From Symsagittifera roscoffensis (lineage: Eukaryota > Xenacoelomorpha > Acoela > Convolutidae), in contig NC_087065.1 of assembly GCF_963678635.1 (NCBI RefSeq), positions 35,085,807 through 35,149,806 on the forward strand: 64,000 bases of DNA, read 5' to 3'. The notes under the pieces were generated by a model. That model worked only from the letters and a program-made list of their open reading frames with translations, did not search any database and was not told the origin of the DNA. Numbering within the stretch: position 1 is the first letter of the stretch; each line of letters starts with the position of its first letter. Below are positions 1 to 13,200 of the stretch, piece by piece. The translations under genes and the position numbers were made by a program.

Positions 1-1194
1 AATCCAGGTATTTCTAGCATTCGAAGTAGCTACTCTTAAGGTCTAGCTCGGATAAAGAAGAACATATCTGATGGTGTTCCCAGGAAACTAACAGGGTCTC
101 TAATGTCAATACAATGCCCTAACATTTTCCAATTTAAGCTGTAAGAACTAAGCACATGTGCCGAGAAACCCAGGGCAGCTGGTTTTAAACCGAGAATCTT
201 ACTCACACTATAGGTTGCGAATGATGCCTGCGTACTTGGGACTTAATGATAACACTACTTTCTGAGAAATTGTTTTATTGACGAGTCAAGAGAAAGTAAA
301 CGCAGGGTAGTTCAAGTATCTGCAGCGTAGTTCAAGTATTCAACATATCCTTATTGATTTTTATTATATCAGGTCAAATTATGAGTTTTTTTTCAACCCC
401 AGTTTTTCCTGTGCAGGTATTAGTCTTCTCGATCTCGTTGACTTGATTCCGAACCATCGCATTTCTTTCCTTTATTACAAACATACCTTTACTTATGCCC
501 AGTTTTTGAAATTCCAAGTATTTTAGACTAGGAGAAATGAAGGACGCGTGAACTGGCATATATTCCTGTATCGGAAGTTATGCGAAGGTCCACTTGGCCT
601 CCGTGTTGAAATATGTAATATCACTATCTCGTCTGATGGTTTAACTCTCTCTAGACCGAAGTTCCTTCACACCCCGGGGATTTAGTCGCAAACCGGGAGT
701 ATTTAGTTTATTTTTTCTCGAAGCAGACAGTCTTTTTCAATAATTTGTGTGCTTTGAAAAAGGGGGTCAATTAAAATGGGCCCTTCCGTCATGCGACGGT
801 ACGTGCAGAGGTTGGATAGGGCCATACCATTTCTATATAAATACATCGACAAAATTTTATGAATAAATCAAATCTATTTTAATGCATCAAGAGAATTGTC
901 AATTACAATCTACCCTCCTCGATTACAGCACAGATAGAATTGTCTATGTTGGATGTATTTTTAAGTTTTTTGCACCCCCTAAGGCAGAGGATTGCACTCC
1001 TCAGAAGTGCAAAACTTATTTTTGTTCTTATATAGTTAATTGTGTCCGAGTATGATTCGTTCCGTTTTTCGCTTAGTTTCTCTGCTAGTTTCTGGACGGT
1101 TTTTGTAGAGCCCGGTGCTGCTCCTCCCGTACACGCAAAAATTAATGGAACAAAGCTACTGTGTTCCACATCCAGAATTCTTTGTTGGTATTTT
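1..1194. other. AT-rich flank, no gene recognised
   Basis: Non-coding, AT-rich sequence. Short open frames on the minus strand (for example 903-1211) have no recognisable domain, no coding-like composition and no splice context, so none is called as a gene. No RNA gene was seen. Confidence 0.5.
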
Positions 1195-1471
1195 AATGTT
1201 TTGACACTCATGATATTTTAGGCGTCAGATATAGTTTTAGGGCAGGATTTAGCTTGGGGTTTGAAAATTTTTACATCGAAAAAGGTTCGGCTGAATCGAC
1301 CTCCCCAGAGTCCATTTGCCTTGATGTCAAGTCGAGCGTCAAGGCAAATGGACTCTGGTGAGGTCGATTCAGCCGAACCTTTTTCGATGTAAAAATTTTC
1401 AACCCCCATGCTAAATCCTGCCCTAAAACTATATCTGACGCCTACAAATATCATGAGAGTGTCAAAACATT
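1195..1471. repeat. Long foldback (inverted repeat) with about 130-bp arms
   Basis: The left arm (about 1195-1327) and right arm (about 1342-1471) are reverse complements at roughly 90% or better by eye, separated by a loop of only about 14 bases. Both arms contain the same landmarks in mirror order: AATGTTTTGACAC, GGCGTCAGATATAG, AAAAATTTTTACATCG and GGCTGAATCGACCTC. The few differences are single substitutions and 1-2 base indels. It would form a near-perfect hairpin as RNA or a cruciform as DNA. It could be a foldback transposon or MITE, or a recent local inverted duplication. Confidence 0.85.
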
Positions 1472-1948
1472 GTGTGCTTTGAAGAGCAATTTTTGTGACA
1501 TTAAAATGCGAAGTTTGAGACACAAGGGCAAGGTTGCTCATATGATCTGAATTTTTAAATACTCAAAAATGTTACAATGTTTATAAATTCTTTATTTATC
1601 TTTTCATGACTGAGGTACTCAGTTTCTTTAGAATAACGCAGAAAGTTTTTGTGAATTGGGTTATTTATTTTTTTTCAAGTATATAGACTCCGTTTTCCCG
1701 GGACTTTAATTTTCTCCTGTTATCCCCATTTCTTCAAACTTCCGAAAAAAATCCAATTGTCCCTATTTCTCGTTTGACAAAGGATGGATGCATCGACGAT
1801 AAGTTTTAATACGATGGATAAGGGTACTAGTTCTCTTGTTTGGTTCCCTTATAAATGCCGTGTTCCCTAACAACAAGAGAGGTACAACAGTATTTGGGTT
1901 AATTCTCAAAGTAAGCGTCCTAATTTCTGTATGTTGATAACACAGCGG

Positions 1949-2021
1949 TCATAGTTAGTTTAGCGGGTACGAATTCGGTGACCAACCCCAAGGCGTAGGT
2001 TCGAATCCCGCGCTTGTGTTT
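1949..2021 (+). repeat. tRNA-like SINE head
   Basis: A perfect pol III A box (TAGTTTAGCGG, 1956-1966) is followed 42 bases later by a perfect B box (GGTTCGAATCC, 1998-2008), close to tRNA spacing. The acceptor arms do not pair properly, so it is more likely a tRNA-derived SINE head than a functional tRNA gene. Confidence 0.55.
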
Positions 2022-2514
2022 AATTTTAGGAAAAAGGCGGGACCAATTATCTAAACTAGTTTTCTCACGGGACCAAAAAAACCTAGAATCTGGACAAGTG
2101 TTCTTTTGAAACCACCCAGGTTTCTGATAAATGTTATTTGGTTTTCCAGTTTTATTATATTGCGTTTTTGGTTTGATTTTTTGGCTTGAGAAACTTTTTT
2201 TTTAACAAAAACGGAAGTTAGTGTCACATTACTTTTCTTCTAACACACGGCACAAAAAAATGCTTATTCATTAGTGTCTTTTTTTAGCATTTAAGAGTAT
2301 ATCTGGTTTACTTTGGCTACATATCATTATATATGCGCCTGGTATTTTGCTGGATAATATTTGAGGATGTCCGAATTTCGATTTTGTCTCTACTGTCTCT
2401 TTCCTGTTTAACTCTTGCAAGAGCAAGTATCTTGTAATCGGAAACAAGACTTTTTTCCCGCAAACAACTTTTCTTCAAATCTTACTTGCTTTATTATGAA
2501 AGCTCAACAACTTT

Positions 2515-2590
2515 CAGGCATATAGATAACATTGTCGCTTTAATGACCTTAGGTCAAGGGTTCGAGTCCCAGTCGGATGTTGCTTTTCTT
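2515..2590 (+). repeat. tRNA-like SINE fragment
   Basis: A B box (GGTTCGAGTCC, 2559-2569) is followed by CGGATGTTGC, the same downstream context as the SINE head near 12045-12110. The A-box region is degraded. Called as a SINE relic. Confidence 0.4.
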
Positions 2591-3139
2591 TTCAGTATGC
2601 ATGCAATTGAATTTTAAAAAAGGTTAAATTACAAAAGGGGCCCTTCCGTTAATTTACGGTCAGTGCCGTGCCAGCGTTAAAAATGCATATATATCAGCCA
2701 ACTGTATCATTGTATCAATGAAGTCATATATCAGCATTAAATGCATCGTCGTAATGTTAATTTATCAAACCTTTGTTTTTCCGGTAAAAATTGAATTGTC
2801 GTACTTTCGTTTCTCTACTCAAAGATAGTTGGCTTCGTTGTCTTATCACGGATTTTCTTGTTCTGTTAGTAAGTTTCATGGAAGTTGCAAGTGTTGTTCG
2901 ATGCAGTTTCAGGAGAACTTCAAATTTTTTTAAATTTAATTAATCTATTTTTCGCCTCCAATTGTGTCTGATGAAAGATTGTCGGCTTTGTCTCCTCTTC
3001 GTAAGCGTTGTGTTGTTAATATAATATTCAAATGTCTGGCATCTTTGACCAAATTCAATTTCTACTGAGAGTTATTGAAGTTTAATTTTGCTAGACCTAG
3101 TTATCAACATTTTTCATTTTCTTAGGTTTTTTTTATGTT

Positions 3140-3185
3140 TGTGTTGTATCGCTAGTGATGCGAAGCTCGGCTTCGCCTCTATATG
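3140..3185 (+). repeat. SINE tail hairpin module
   Basis: GCGAAGC-TCG-GCTTCGC (3160-3176) is a perfect 7-bp stem with a 3-base loop, followed by CTCT. The same module with other loops recurs at 7133-7149 and 12984-13000, preceded here and at 7117 by GTTGTATCGC. Confidence 0.6.
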
Positions 3186-4070
3186 TATGTTTATTTAGTA
3201 TCTTAAGTGGTGAAAATCTCCACTTCGGCACTGTGTACGTAGATCCTTTCACGCCTTTCTTCAAGTTCTTCTGGTCATGAACAATTGCTTTTTTCAGTAT
3301 AGGTTTTCAAAAGTTAAAATGCGGTGACATGTGGCTGAAGGCTTTCAGCATGCTCACTTTATGCTGTATTTATTTTTAGTTTTGCCAACTTTGTATGTAT
3401 GGCATTTTATAAGCACGCGGGTAAACGCCAAGCTCCTGAATTTACTTTAACACTAAAAAAAAATTTAATCTAAATATGATTCTCGAATTCATTTCTCAAA
3501 CCATCGACATTTATGTATTTTTCCCCAAAAAGTCTTATCTCTTTCTGCTAGAAACTTTAATTTTTTTTCAACCCTTTTCAGGCTGCCTGAATGATGCATT
3601 TATACCCCAAGTCCATCAACTAAGAGTTTGTTGACAAGGCAAGGTGCTCTATTCTGGCAGATCAAACCCACACACTGGCTAGCTGTGGTTAATATCAGTC
3701 AATACCACAACCAACAGCTGTACATTTGAAGCAACTTTCCGTATAAACTTTAAACCGAATCGATGAAGTTTAACTGGAAAGTGCGTGTGATTGCCATCTG
3801 AACTATCCAATACCCAATAATTCCTTTTTATTTTTTATCAAAATTCAGTCTATAAAAAAGAAGACAATACGTGCTACTATCCATCGGAAACTTAACCCCG
3901 ATTTAAGAAGAAAACCCTCAATCGCCTTAGCTTGACCTGTAAAAAACCAGGTGATCGAATCTGCTCAGTTTAAGCAGAGGTGAAGTCCTGTTTATTCACA
4001 GCATAAAGATCAGTGCAAAGCATAGTATCACAAACAAGGAAAAACAGCACAGTAGCCTACAACAATGCTG

Positions 4071-4206
4071 ATGGGGTGTTTTGGCACAAACACTGTCAAA
4101 GATGATGGCGGAAACAAGACGCAAGCTGTTCGCAACAAGGAGATTGAGAAGCAACTTACCAAAGATAAACAACACTACAAAACCACTCATCGATTACTTT
4201 TACTTG
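4071..4206 (+). CDS. GNAS: G-alpha-s exon 1
   Basis: Codes residues 1-45 plus the first base of Gly46. It holds the N-terminal helix that contacts beta-gamma and the Gly2/Cys3 lipidation site. The donor GTAAGA follows CTTTTACTTG. Phase 1 ends inside the P-loop glycine, matching the first base of exon 2. Confidence 0.95.
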
Positions 4207-7200
4207 GTAAGATATTGAGGGAACCATTGAATTATGCGGTAAACAAGGTTAAATGTGTTTCAATACTTTGATGAGAAAAACTGGGTGAAAAAAAAATCTT
4301 TTTTCTAGACACTTGATGACTTGGATTGTAGAATTTACGCGAGAGTGGTTGTATCTGAAACAGAAAAACTATTTAAAAAGTGTTTCAATACTTAAAAAAA
4401 AATTGGGTGAAAAAGTCTTGTTTCACGACACTTGGTAAACATGGATTGTTGAATTTACGCGAGAGTGGTTGTAGCTAAAACATAAACTTCATTTAATTAT
4501 GTGGGAAATAAGGGTAAACGTGTTTCATTACTTCTGTGAGAATTGGGGTTTAAAAGTCTAATTTCTAGACACTTGATATACTTGGGTTGTTGAGTTTACG
4601 CGAGAGTGCTTGTAGCTAAAACATAAAACCAGTTACTTATGTGGGAAATAAGGGTAAATGTGTTTCAATACTTTTGTGAAAAAATTTGTTGGTAAAAATT
4701 CTTTTTTCTGGACACTTGTTAAACATGGATTGTTGAATTTACGCAATAGTGGTGTTAATGTATAACTAAAATTTTAAAATTCGATCTAATGGAATATGAG
4801 TGAAAAGCACAGCAAAATTTTTAAAGAAGCTCCATAGGCGCGTTTATATGCTGTAGCTATTCAGTAAAGGATGTCACCGAATTATCATTTCTCAAGGAAC
4901 GAAGTGACACTTATTTAGGCTGTGTAGCTTTTTGTTTTCTTAAGAGTCGAATATAGGTCGTGATGATTTTTTCTCCAGGAAAAGTGTTAAAATTTGTTAA
5001 GGCTCAAATTTGCTTTTTTGCAGTTTGACTTCTGATTTTTTCAAGTTCAGTTAATTTCTTTTGTTAAAATAATGACAAACTCTACGATCGAACAGCGGAA
5101 GTGTAAAGTTCACGACTTCTAGTTTCGGAATCGAAATTACCCTTGCGATGAGCAAGGATTTTGCAATCGGGTAATAGACTTTTTTCCCGTAAACAACTTT
5201 GTTCACAGAATGGTCATTTAGTGGGAATGGTAAATATCAAGTTTCTCAAATTTCTCAATTTTTCCGGGTTCGTGGTTTTCGTCCTAGTTTCTGTCGGTTC
5301 GTTTTCCGTTTTTTAAACGCACATTTAACCTGTATGGTTTTTATCGGCTTAGTTTTTAAAGCATGGATTTTGTTCCAATTTGAACAGTTTTCTACTAAAC
5401 TGAAATTTACCAAGTCTACTATATAAATTTACCAAGTCTGATTTTGTGCAATTTTTGTTTTCATTTTTGTTTTGTTTTTATAGCTATTCAGGCAGATTTT
5501 TATTTCGGCCTAGTCAACTCATATTGCGTAATTTCAAGTGCCAAATATTTTTGTCTACGATTATGTGCTTCTCTATGAATGGATCGTATCAACTGTCAAA
5601 ACTTCATGAAGTATTATATGACAATTTTGTTATCGGGTCAACAGGTTCCGACCCAAAACTTGTCGCTCGATGATTGGTTTCCAATTTCTTGGGCTGTTTA
5701 TGAACGTCATCTGATTCAACCATGAAGTTTTTATAGATGTAGTTTTTCCAACGTTTTCAAGTTATAATTTTAGCCGTGCGATAAGCAAAGGTATTGCAAT
5801 CGGGTGCTAGACTTTTTTTCGTTAACAACTTTGTCCACAGCTTTCAGCATGCATGCAGTATACATGCATGCAATTTTTGCGTATGCTTTTAATCGCTCTG
5901 TACATCCCTGTTAGTGCTTTTCCATCAAATTTTCAATTCAAAATTTTAAAATGATTTTTCTTTGGTATTTTTTGAAATTTCGATTTCGTCGCATTGTTAA
6001 ATATTTGTCAGCTTAGTTTCGGCTTTCAATTTTCGGTTTTTACCAACCGGCTTAGTTTCCGGTTTTTACCATTCAACTAAATCGCTCATTTGAATTTAAT
6101 TTTTTTAAACATTTTTGTTGCTTTAGTTTTCTGATTTACTTCTGCTATTTGAAATTTTTTTAACCTTGACATCGTATATTTCTTTTTTCTTTTGTTTCGC
6201 CTAAAAACTTTTTTCTGCCCAAATGAGTTCGGTTTGTTTTTATCGGCTTATTGACCTAATTTCGAGTTGTTTCAATTGAATCATTTTTTAAGCTCACCTC
6301 TGGATTGAAAAAAATGCTTAAAATCTTAATAGATATTATATTTCAAGTTTTTCCTGACAACAATTTTTTTTCGACTTGATTGGTATAGGCCTATTTTATA
6401 TCGGCTTCGCGACCTCATATTGCGTCTTCCGATAAGTGAAAAAAGCTCGTGTGTTCGAGTTTGTGTTTGTGTTTGGGGCATAATAACTTATTAGTCCTAA
6501 CTTATCTGAATTTTTTCGGCTTTTTTCCCTTTTTTGATCTTAATAGGCTGAAGGCTATATTATATCGGCTTAGTTGTCTCATATTGTTTCTTTTGAGTTA
6601 TGAGCGTAGTGAAGACTTATATAGGTATTGCTGATTTTTTTTGTTTTTTTTTTCAGGAAAAATTCTTAAAATATTGATGCATTTACGTATATATGCATTA
6701 TTTGAGTTCAATTGAAATTGATTTGCTGAAAATGACGTGAATAGCACTCTCCAAACACGAACGTGCAAATGGCGCGAAGTTTCGTGAACGATTTCTAGTT
6801 TCGAAAGCGGAATTTACTTTTAGATTTCCAACGGAATAAAAACTTTACCTGTTGATCCAGTTTTCTCAAGTTGGGTTAATGTTATCAAAAAAGCGCCAAT
6901 CATAAATCTTTCTAGAAATTCAAAGAGATTATAGAGCATTTATTTTTTTTCGTTGAAATTCGTTAGGTGAGATTTTCGTTGAAATTCGGTATGTGAGATT
7001 AGCCCGAAGCTAATTTTACATTCTATTGCCTCAGCATGTTTTTGTTTCAAATGTAGCTTTTTCTTTATGATAGATGTAGTTTCTTCGCCGCTTTCGTTTT
7101 TCTTTGATTTTTTTTGTTGTATCGCAAATGGTGCGAAGCTCAGCTTCGCCTTTGTGTCAAGTACTTTTTTCAACTCAGTTTTTCAGATAGTTTTTTGAAT

Positions 7201-10200
7201 GTCTTTTCACTGACTTTATTGTAGCGCAATTCAATGTTTCTCAAGCTAGTACCATATTGGCTGCTGTGTTCTGCCACATGTTTTCATTAAAATGAGTTTC
7301 AGTTTGAAACAAAATTTTGAACAGTTTGGGTGTTGATTTTTTGGCATCTGACGACAATCATAAATTGTTCCAGAAGTTCAAAGAGCTTCAAGGCCATCAA
7401 TTTTTCTTTGAAATTCAAAACTTCGGGCTTTTCTAAAAACGAATCAGCATTTTCTGTTTAATTGCATTCATTGTATCTTTTCCAGTTGTCTGTTGGCTTT
7501 GTATTTTTAAAAGAAGAAGTCTGAAAAATATGTTGGCGCTCAAATATGATTTTGATCTTGTTTTTAAGTCCCATTCAGTTTTATGTGCTTAAAAGAAAGC
7601 AAGTTTCGCTCTCCTATAACCAAATTGCTCATCAGCGAAAAAGGAACTGATTGTCTTTAAGTTTCGAAATTGGATTGTCCTTGCTAGATTCTTAAGCGGA
7701 TTAAAAAATACTCATTACTAATTTTTCTCTTATTGGCTTTTTCTTGAATTTTAAAAAGTTACCGCCATAAAAGATTCTTGAAATTCGAATAGGTTAAAGA
7801 TGATGTTTTTGCTTTAATTTCTAAAGTCAAAATTTCCAACAAAAGTCAGTAAATTTTCTTCGTTCGCTTTGACTTCATACCACAGTTAGTTCGCTATGTT
7901 TATCTAAAGTTAACCACGTTTCAGAAAAATGTTTTTGGAAGTTTCCGGTTCTAATAGGTTTGGCCGGATGATTTAATTCAGCATTGTATTATTGAGTAGC
8001 GCAGACGGCACGGTAAATTAATCCGGCACACAGCTCCTTGCTAATTGAATTAAGGCAAGCTATTTAGGCTTGTCAATGCGTTACTAGACATAAACCAGAC
8101 TTTAATCGTTTCTAGACTATATATTGCGTGTGACTTTATATAGCATGTGAAAAATGAGAATCAAAGTCATCGTTAAGAGAATCTTCTTTTTTAATTCACA
8201 GTCATCGTTAAGTGAAGCTTCTTTTTTAATAGGATGGTTCATAATTTTAATTATTTTATTTCTGAGGTTCGCATAACGGTAGCTATATTGACGATGAAGT
8301 TTTTCTCTGAATCTTGAATTGTCTCTTTACTATCTTTTCTCGATTCCGGCAACTGTGATTGTCATTATGGCAATAAATTTTTGTATAAAAGAAACCGTAG
8401 TACCTCAATAATTGGACATCTTTCATATTGATATGAATCGTTTTCCAATAATGTAAAAAAAACGGTCGATGTGTGACTGATCACTATTGATATGCTGACG
8501 AATTGCATTTGCTTTGGATTGTTTAATTTCTGAATGCTTATTTTTCTGTTTTTAGGAAATGCAAGTTTAAATTTGAACCGTTTTTTTGTATTATATTTTT
8601 GAAAAATAACGATATCAAAATAATGATAGTTGATACGTTTTTAAGGTTTTAAACTATATGCTAGTCGAGCTTTATGCTGTTTAAATGCATCTGTTTAACA
8701 GATCTGTATAAAAACATTTAACAGAAAGCTGTTAAATATTAATTTAAAACATTTAGAATGATCAGCACTGATAGTACGCTACAGGAAGTTAGCCAAACTC
8801 GATGGTCTACGTAATTAGCAATTTAAGCTGAAAACGATTTTTTCGACCCATCTCTAAAATCCTCTGTTCTGTTCTTTTTTGTGCAAAAAAACTATCATTG
8901 CCAAGTAGCAGTTCATATTCAGTTCGTTCGCTTACGAGTTTCCCATACTTGGTGGCAGAAAAAAAAACGTGCAATTGAGCCAATCGAGTAATTAAATTGC
9001 GCGAGTTTTTGCCTCGACCCTGACGACGTTATTTTTGGGTCTACCAGTGATGCATAAAATTGAGACAACCCGGTCCCAATGTCTCTGCTACTTTTCTGTG
9101 CGTAAGAATGATTAATTATAAAAGCTCGTTACGATATTGATTACTGTGGTGTTACTGATTGTCGTGAAGATAGGAGTTTAATGTGTTTCATGAGTTGTGT
9201 GTTTCAGGTGCTGGTGAGAGTGGTAAGTCGACAATTGTAAAGCAGATGAAGATTCTGCATGTGGAGGGCTACTCTAAGGCGGAGAGAAAGGACAAGGTGC
9301 AGGACATCTGGAGGAACATCAGGGACGCCATCCTCACCATCACAGACGCCATGTCCCAGATAGAGCCCCCACTGGACTGCGAGCCCCACAATCAACAGTA
9401 CGCAGACTACATCCTCGACGAGTGCACCAAACCCAACTTCTCATACCCAGAGGTAAACTACACTACACTACATACAACACAAGGGGTCAATTTATTATAA
9501 ATTAAAATAATCAAAAATAAATTAAAACTAAATTAGTACTTATTCATATCTATATTTTTTTGCAAATTCATTATTCTAAGGTAGCGAACTTTTTTATTGA
9601 CTCGAAAGTGGTTGCTTGGTACAAAACAGTATTGAAAACGGGTTGATAGTTCTTTAGTAGGATTGCTGAGGTTGTGAAACGGATTTTTGTTGAAAATGCT
9701 TAGTGCTGGCCTATGAAGTTTTATGAACAGATTGTGTTTGCGATCATTGAAAATAGAGTAAAATGAGTGGAAAATGAATACATATTTTGTTTACAGGAGT
9801 TCTGGAATGCTACGAAGATCCTATGGAAGGATTCTGGCGTGGTGGCCTGCTTTAAACGATCACACGAGTATCAACTGATTGACTGTGCTGAGTAGTGAGT
9901 ATAACACATGTTTATCAACATCCTTCTTATTGTCTGATTTGGTATTAACTGGTTGTTTGTAATGCTCCAGCTTCCTCAATAAAGTGGACGAAGTCAGACA
10001 ACCTGGCTACGAACCCAGCGATCAAGTAAGTTAAATATATATGCGTTGGCATACTTAACATAAACCACCTGCAGTATAAATGAACCAAAACTGAGCATCT
10101 TGTGTGAACCAGCCAAATCTCGTTGTTTGTGTTGAAAATTGCTTTCTTTTTAAGTGAAGAACTTAGTGAAACTCTCGTATAGGTCGGGTTGTTTTTGTCT

Positions 10201-13200
10201 TCGAAGTTATCCGCGCTCGAATAGGATTTTTTGCGGTTTGATTTTTGTTCTGTTTCCAATCCGAATCCATTTGCGGAAAGGAAGGCAAACTGGGCTCTCA
10301 TTTAACAAAGGTTCGGATTTTAATAAGGTTCGGATTTTAATTATAAGATTTCCCAGCAGAATAACCTGTTGATATTTTTTTCTCAATTCTGCTTAGTTTT
10401 ATGGAAAAATTCCAATTTTTTTGGTTTAACGGACGTTCCCTTGCTCTACATTTTCTCAGATGCCTTGACTTGTTTGTCGCAGATATGTTTCGAAAGCAGC
10501 TTGGACATGGAATGTATTTCGCAGTATACTTTTTGGCTTGTGATGTTTCTTTCTTGGTTTATATGTTATGTGTCTTCTTATTTCTGGCTATTTTGTTTCA
10601 GTGAGATTTTTTTGCTTGTCTTTCAAATTGTTTTACGTTTTTTTTCTAATGTTGTCTGGATGCCACAACAGATCTTCCCGTGATGTTTCAGACATCTGAT
10701 GGCTTCCTGGCTGAAATTTTTGTGGCAGTTTGGCCAGTCTACTTCGGTTTTGTTTTCGTGAATGTGTTTGATATGTATGGCTTTATTCTTTTACATGGTC
10801 TAGCAACAACGACAATTTGGCAGTGAAGTTTCTGTTGCCGGTGTCGAGAGCAGTCCTCTGCATTTTCTTCGTCTGCTATCGTTCTCACTCTTTCTTCAAT
10901 CGGAACCTTCTTTTTCTTTCTGTCCATGGTGAAATTGACTAAGTCTTGGTAGTTAAAGTAGTTTATAGTCTCGGGCAACCAAACGGTTTTTGTTCCGCGA
11001 GTTTGAAATCACTCAATCGTCTTACTATGTGGCCTATTCTTTGCATTTGCATTTTAGTTTCTCAATGATCTCAGTTGACATCCTTGCAGATGTGTTGCAT
11101 TTTCATAAGTGGGGGTCTTTTGTCATTATATATAGCGGTATCACCGGTCGACAAAGCGTTATGCAGTCTCGTTCACTCTTCCACCAATGTCGCGCTTGGG
11201 CGCCATAAAGCAGTGTGCTCTCCACGCATGCTTGAACAGTGCGTGCTTAGGTTTTTAGTTGTCTGCTGTCCTTGAGCCGATAGTTGATAACGGACCATGA
11301 ATGCCCTCTTTGGAGTCTTTTCTTCGTGTCATTTTTTTTGCGTTTCTGCCAGTTTAAAGGTATCGAAATTTTTACTGGGCTTTTCATCATTTGCTTAGTT
11401 GTTTTACAGTATCATATCGGCTTGATTTGTTTCTGGTTTTGGCTAATCGAACCGTAAAACTAAGTTTGATAACTGTTACTTATATCCGAATTAGAAGACG
11501 CGAATGGTACCATTTTGTGATTTTCCCTGATAATTACTAGCAACTTACTTTGGGTTGGGAGATTTGCGTTTGAAAGCGCACGGTATCCAACACTGCTGTA
11601 ATTGACAGTTAAATATCTTTCAAATTGTTACACTTGTTAGGGCAACTGTCTTGTAGTCGGGAACTATACTTTTTCCCCTAAACAATTTTATTGAAAATCT
11701 GTATGAAATTGACCTTGTTTTTTTAATAAAAGGCCAAATAATTATGGAGCTGACTATTTAGTCTCGAGGCAAAGCACCTTCTGGAATATCCACATGTCTG
11801 GGGTTCGAGTCCTAGCGGGATTTTTTTCTCGCTTTGTTTGTTTACACAAGCAAAGCTTGTTATAGTATGAACTCTTTTTTTCCAACTTAAGTCGCACATA
11901 TTGATGCGACGCAATTATTGTTGCGACATAATGTGTTCATTTTGATCAATAACCAGCTATTAAGTAGTACATCTAATGCTAAGAATATTAACACAGACTA
12001 TTATATTACAAATAGCACTTTAGCGTCAAGGTATCATGGATTTGTGGCGTAGAGGTAGGGAAAGAGACCCGCAACAAAATAAGAGGGTCCGAACCTGGGC
12101 AGGGTCGGATGTTTTTAATGAACTTTTTCGTATGCTAGTTAAAATGCGTCCGCTCTATAAACTGAGGCATGTTACTTAGTAAATATCTTTCTTTCTTTTT
12201 AATTTACTGGTACTGCTAATGCGTCATAGTTGGCTTGCGTCACTTAGCAATTGTGTAAACTCATAATTGGCGGGCATCACTTGAGAAGTTTTCTAGACTC
12301 AAAGGTTTACTCATTCAGTTTTTCCCTGTAGTGTTATCGGTCATATTTTTACTTATGTTTGCGAAGTGCAATTTCGCATCTGTGTTTGAAGTTTAATCGG
12401 CCACGATTTTCGGCTTTTTACACTTGCGAAGCTAAGTGTTATAGTACGAACTTTCTTTTTTTCCAACCCAAGTCGCAAATGTTAGTGTGGCACCTTTACA
12501 GCTTATTGATAGCATGTGCTCTGACATTGAATAGTTATAAGTTTACGCAGTTGATGCGTTTTTAATTCATCAAATCAACCGAAGAAATTTATTTGTTTCA
12601 AACAACAACAATAATAAAATCTCGATTTCAGAAGTTTTCTAACTCGATATATTTTTTGGAATGCATAATTTGTACATAATGTGGCTTTATGCTGTGCGAT
12701 TTTTATATGCAAAATTGTGTATTTTTGTATTTGTGCTACTTTCGCTGCATCGAATTGGCAATTTTTTAGAATATGTTGCTGCGTTATTGGTGGCTAGTTT
12801 TTGAGGATTTTGAGCATCCTTGGCTGAATGGTTAGTGTGTGAGACTCAAATTTGCTAGGTTGCAGTTTTTTTTGCTAATTCGAGTTTTGCTAAGCCTCGA
12901 GTCTTTGCAAATTCGAGGCTTATTTCTGCTTTTTTCGTATGTCTTTTGATAGCTGCTTTTCGTTCGTGTTCTCGCAAGTGTTTGCGAAGCGCAGCTTCGC
13001 CTCTGTGTAGATAGTGACTGAAGATCTGTCGGCTTAGTTTCCAATTAAGAAACTTAAAGTCAGTTATGAATACGTGTGTTGATTCGAGGTCGTATAGAGG
13101 ATTGAACTTTTTTCAGAAATTTTTTTCTGATTTGAAAAATATTGCGACGTAAGTCAATGTTTTTGTTTTTAAAAATAATGAACGTAGTGAAGACTCTTAT

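Larger units (their letters stand above)
1472..4070. other. 5' flank of the G-alpha-s gene
   Basis: Non-coding AT-rich sequence with SINE-like fragments (listed separately). Just upstream of the first coding ATG, a pyrimidine-containing stretch ending in CAG at 3990-4001 looks like a splice acceptor. It could be the acceptor of a 5' UTR intron or of spliced-leader trans-splicing. No TATA box is convincing. Confidence 0.35.
4207..9207 (+). other. Intron 1 (5.0 kb)
   Basis: GTAAGA...TTTCAG intron. It contains a tandem repeat near its 5' end, several copies of dispersed AT-rich repeats (for example a motif ending in a TTTTTTCCCG/CAAACAACTTT-like stretch at about 5160-5210 and 5782-5840), SINE tail hairpins and a small duplication (AGTCATCGTTAAG twice near 8164-8215). 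No exon is recognised inside. Confidence 0.85.

Noticed and set aside
903..1541. Two ORFs of about 105 aa on the minus strand across the foldback
   Set aside because: They are open frames through an inverted repeat and its flank, with no domain, homologue or coding composition.
1949..2021. Functional tRNA gene
   Set aside because: A and B boxes are good but the acceptor stem does not pair and the context matches SINE relics, so it is called a SINE head.
4065..4271. 68-aa ORF starting at 4065 as a complete small gene
   Set aside because: It is G-alpha-s exon 1 read through its donor into intron 1; the real start is 4071 and the exon ends at 4206.
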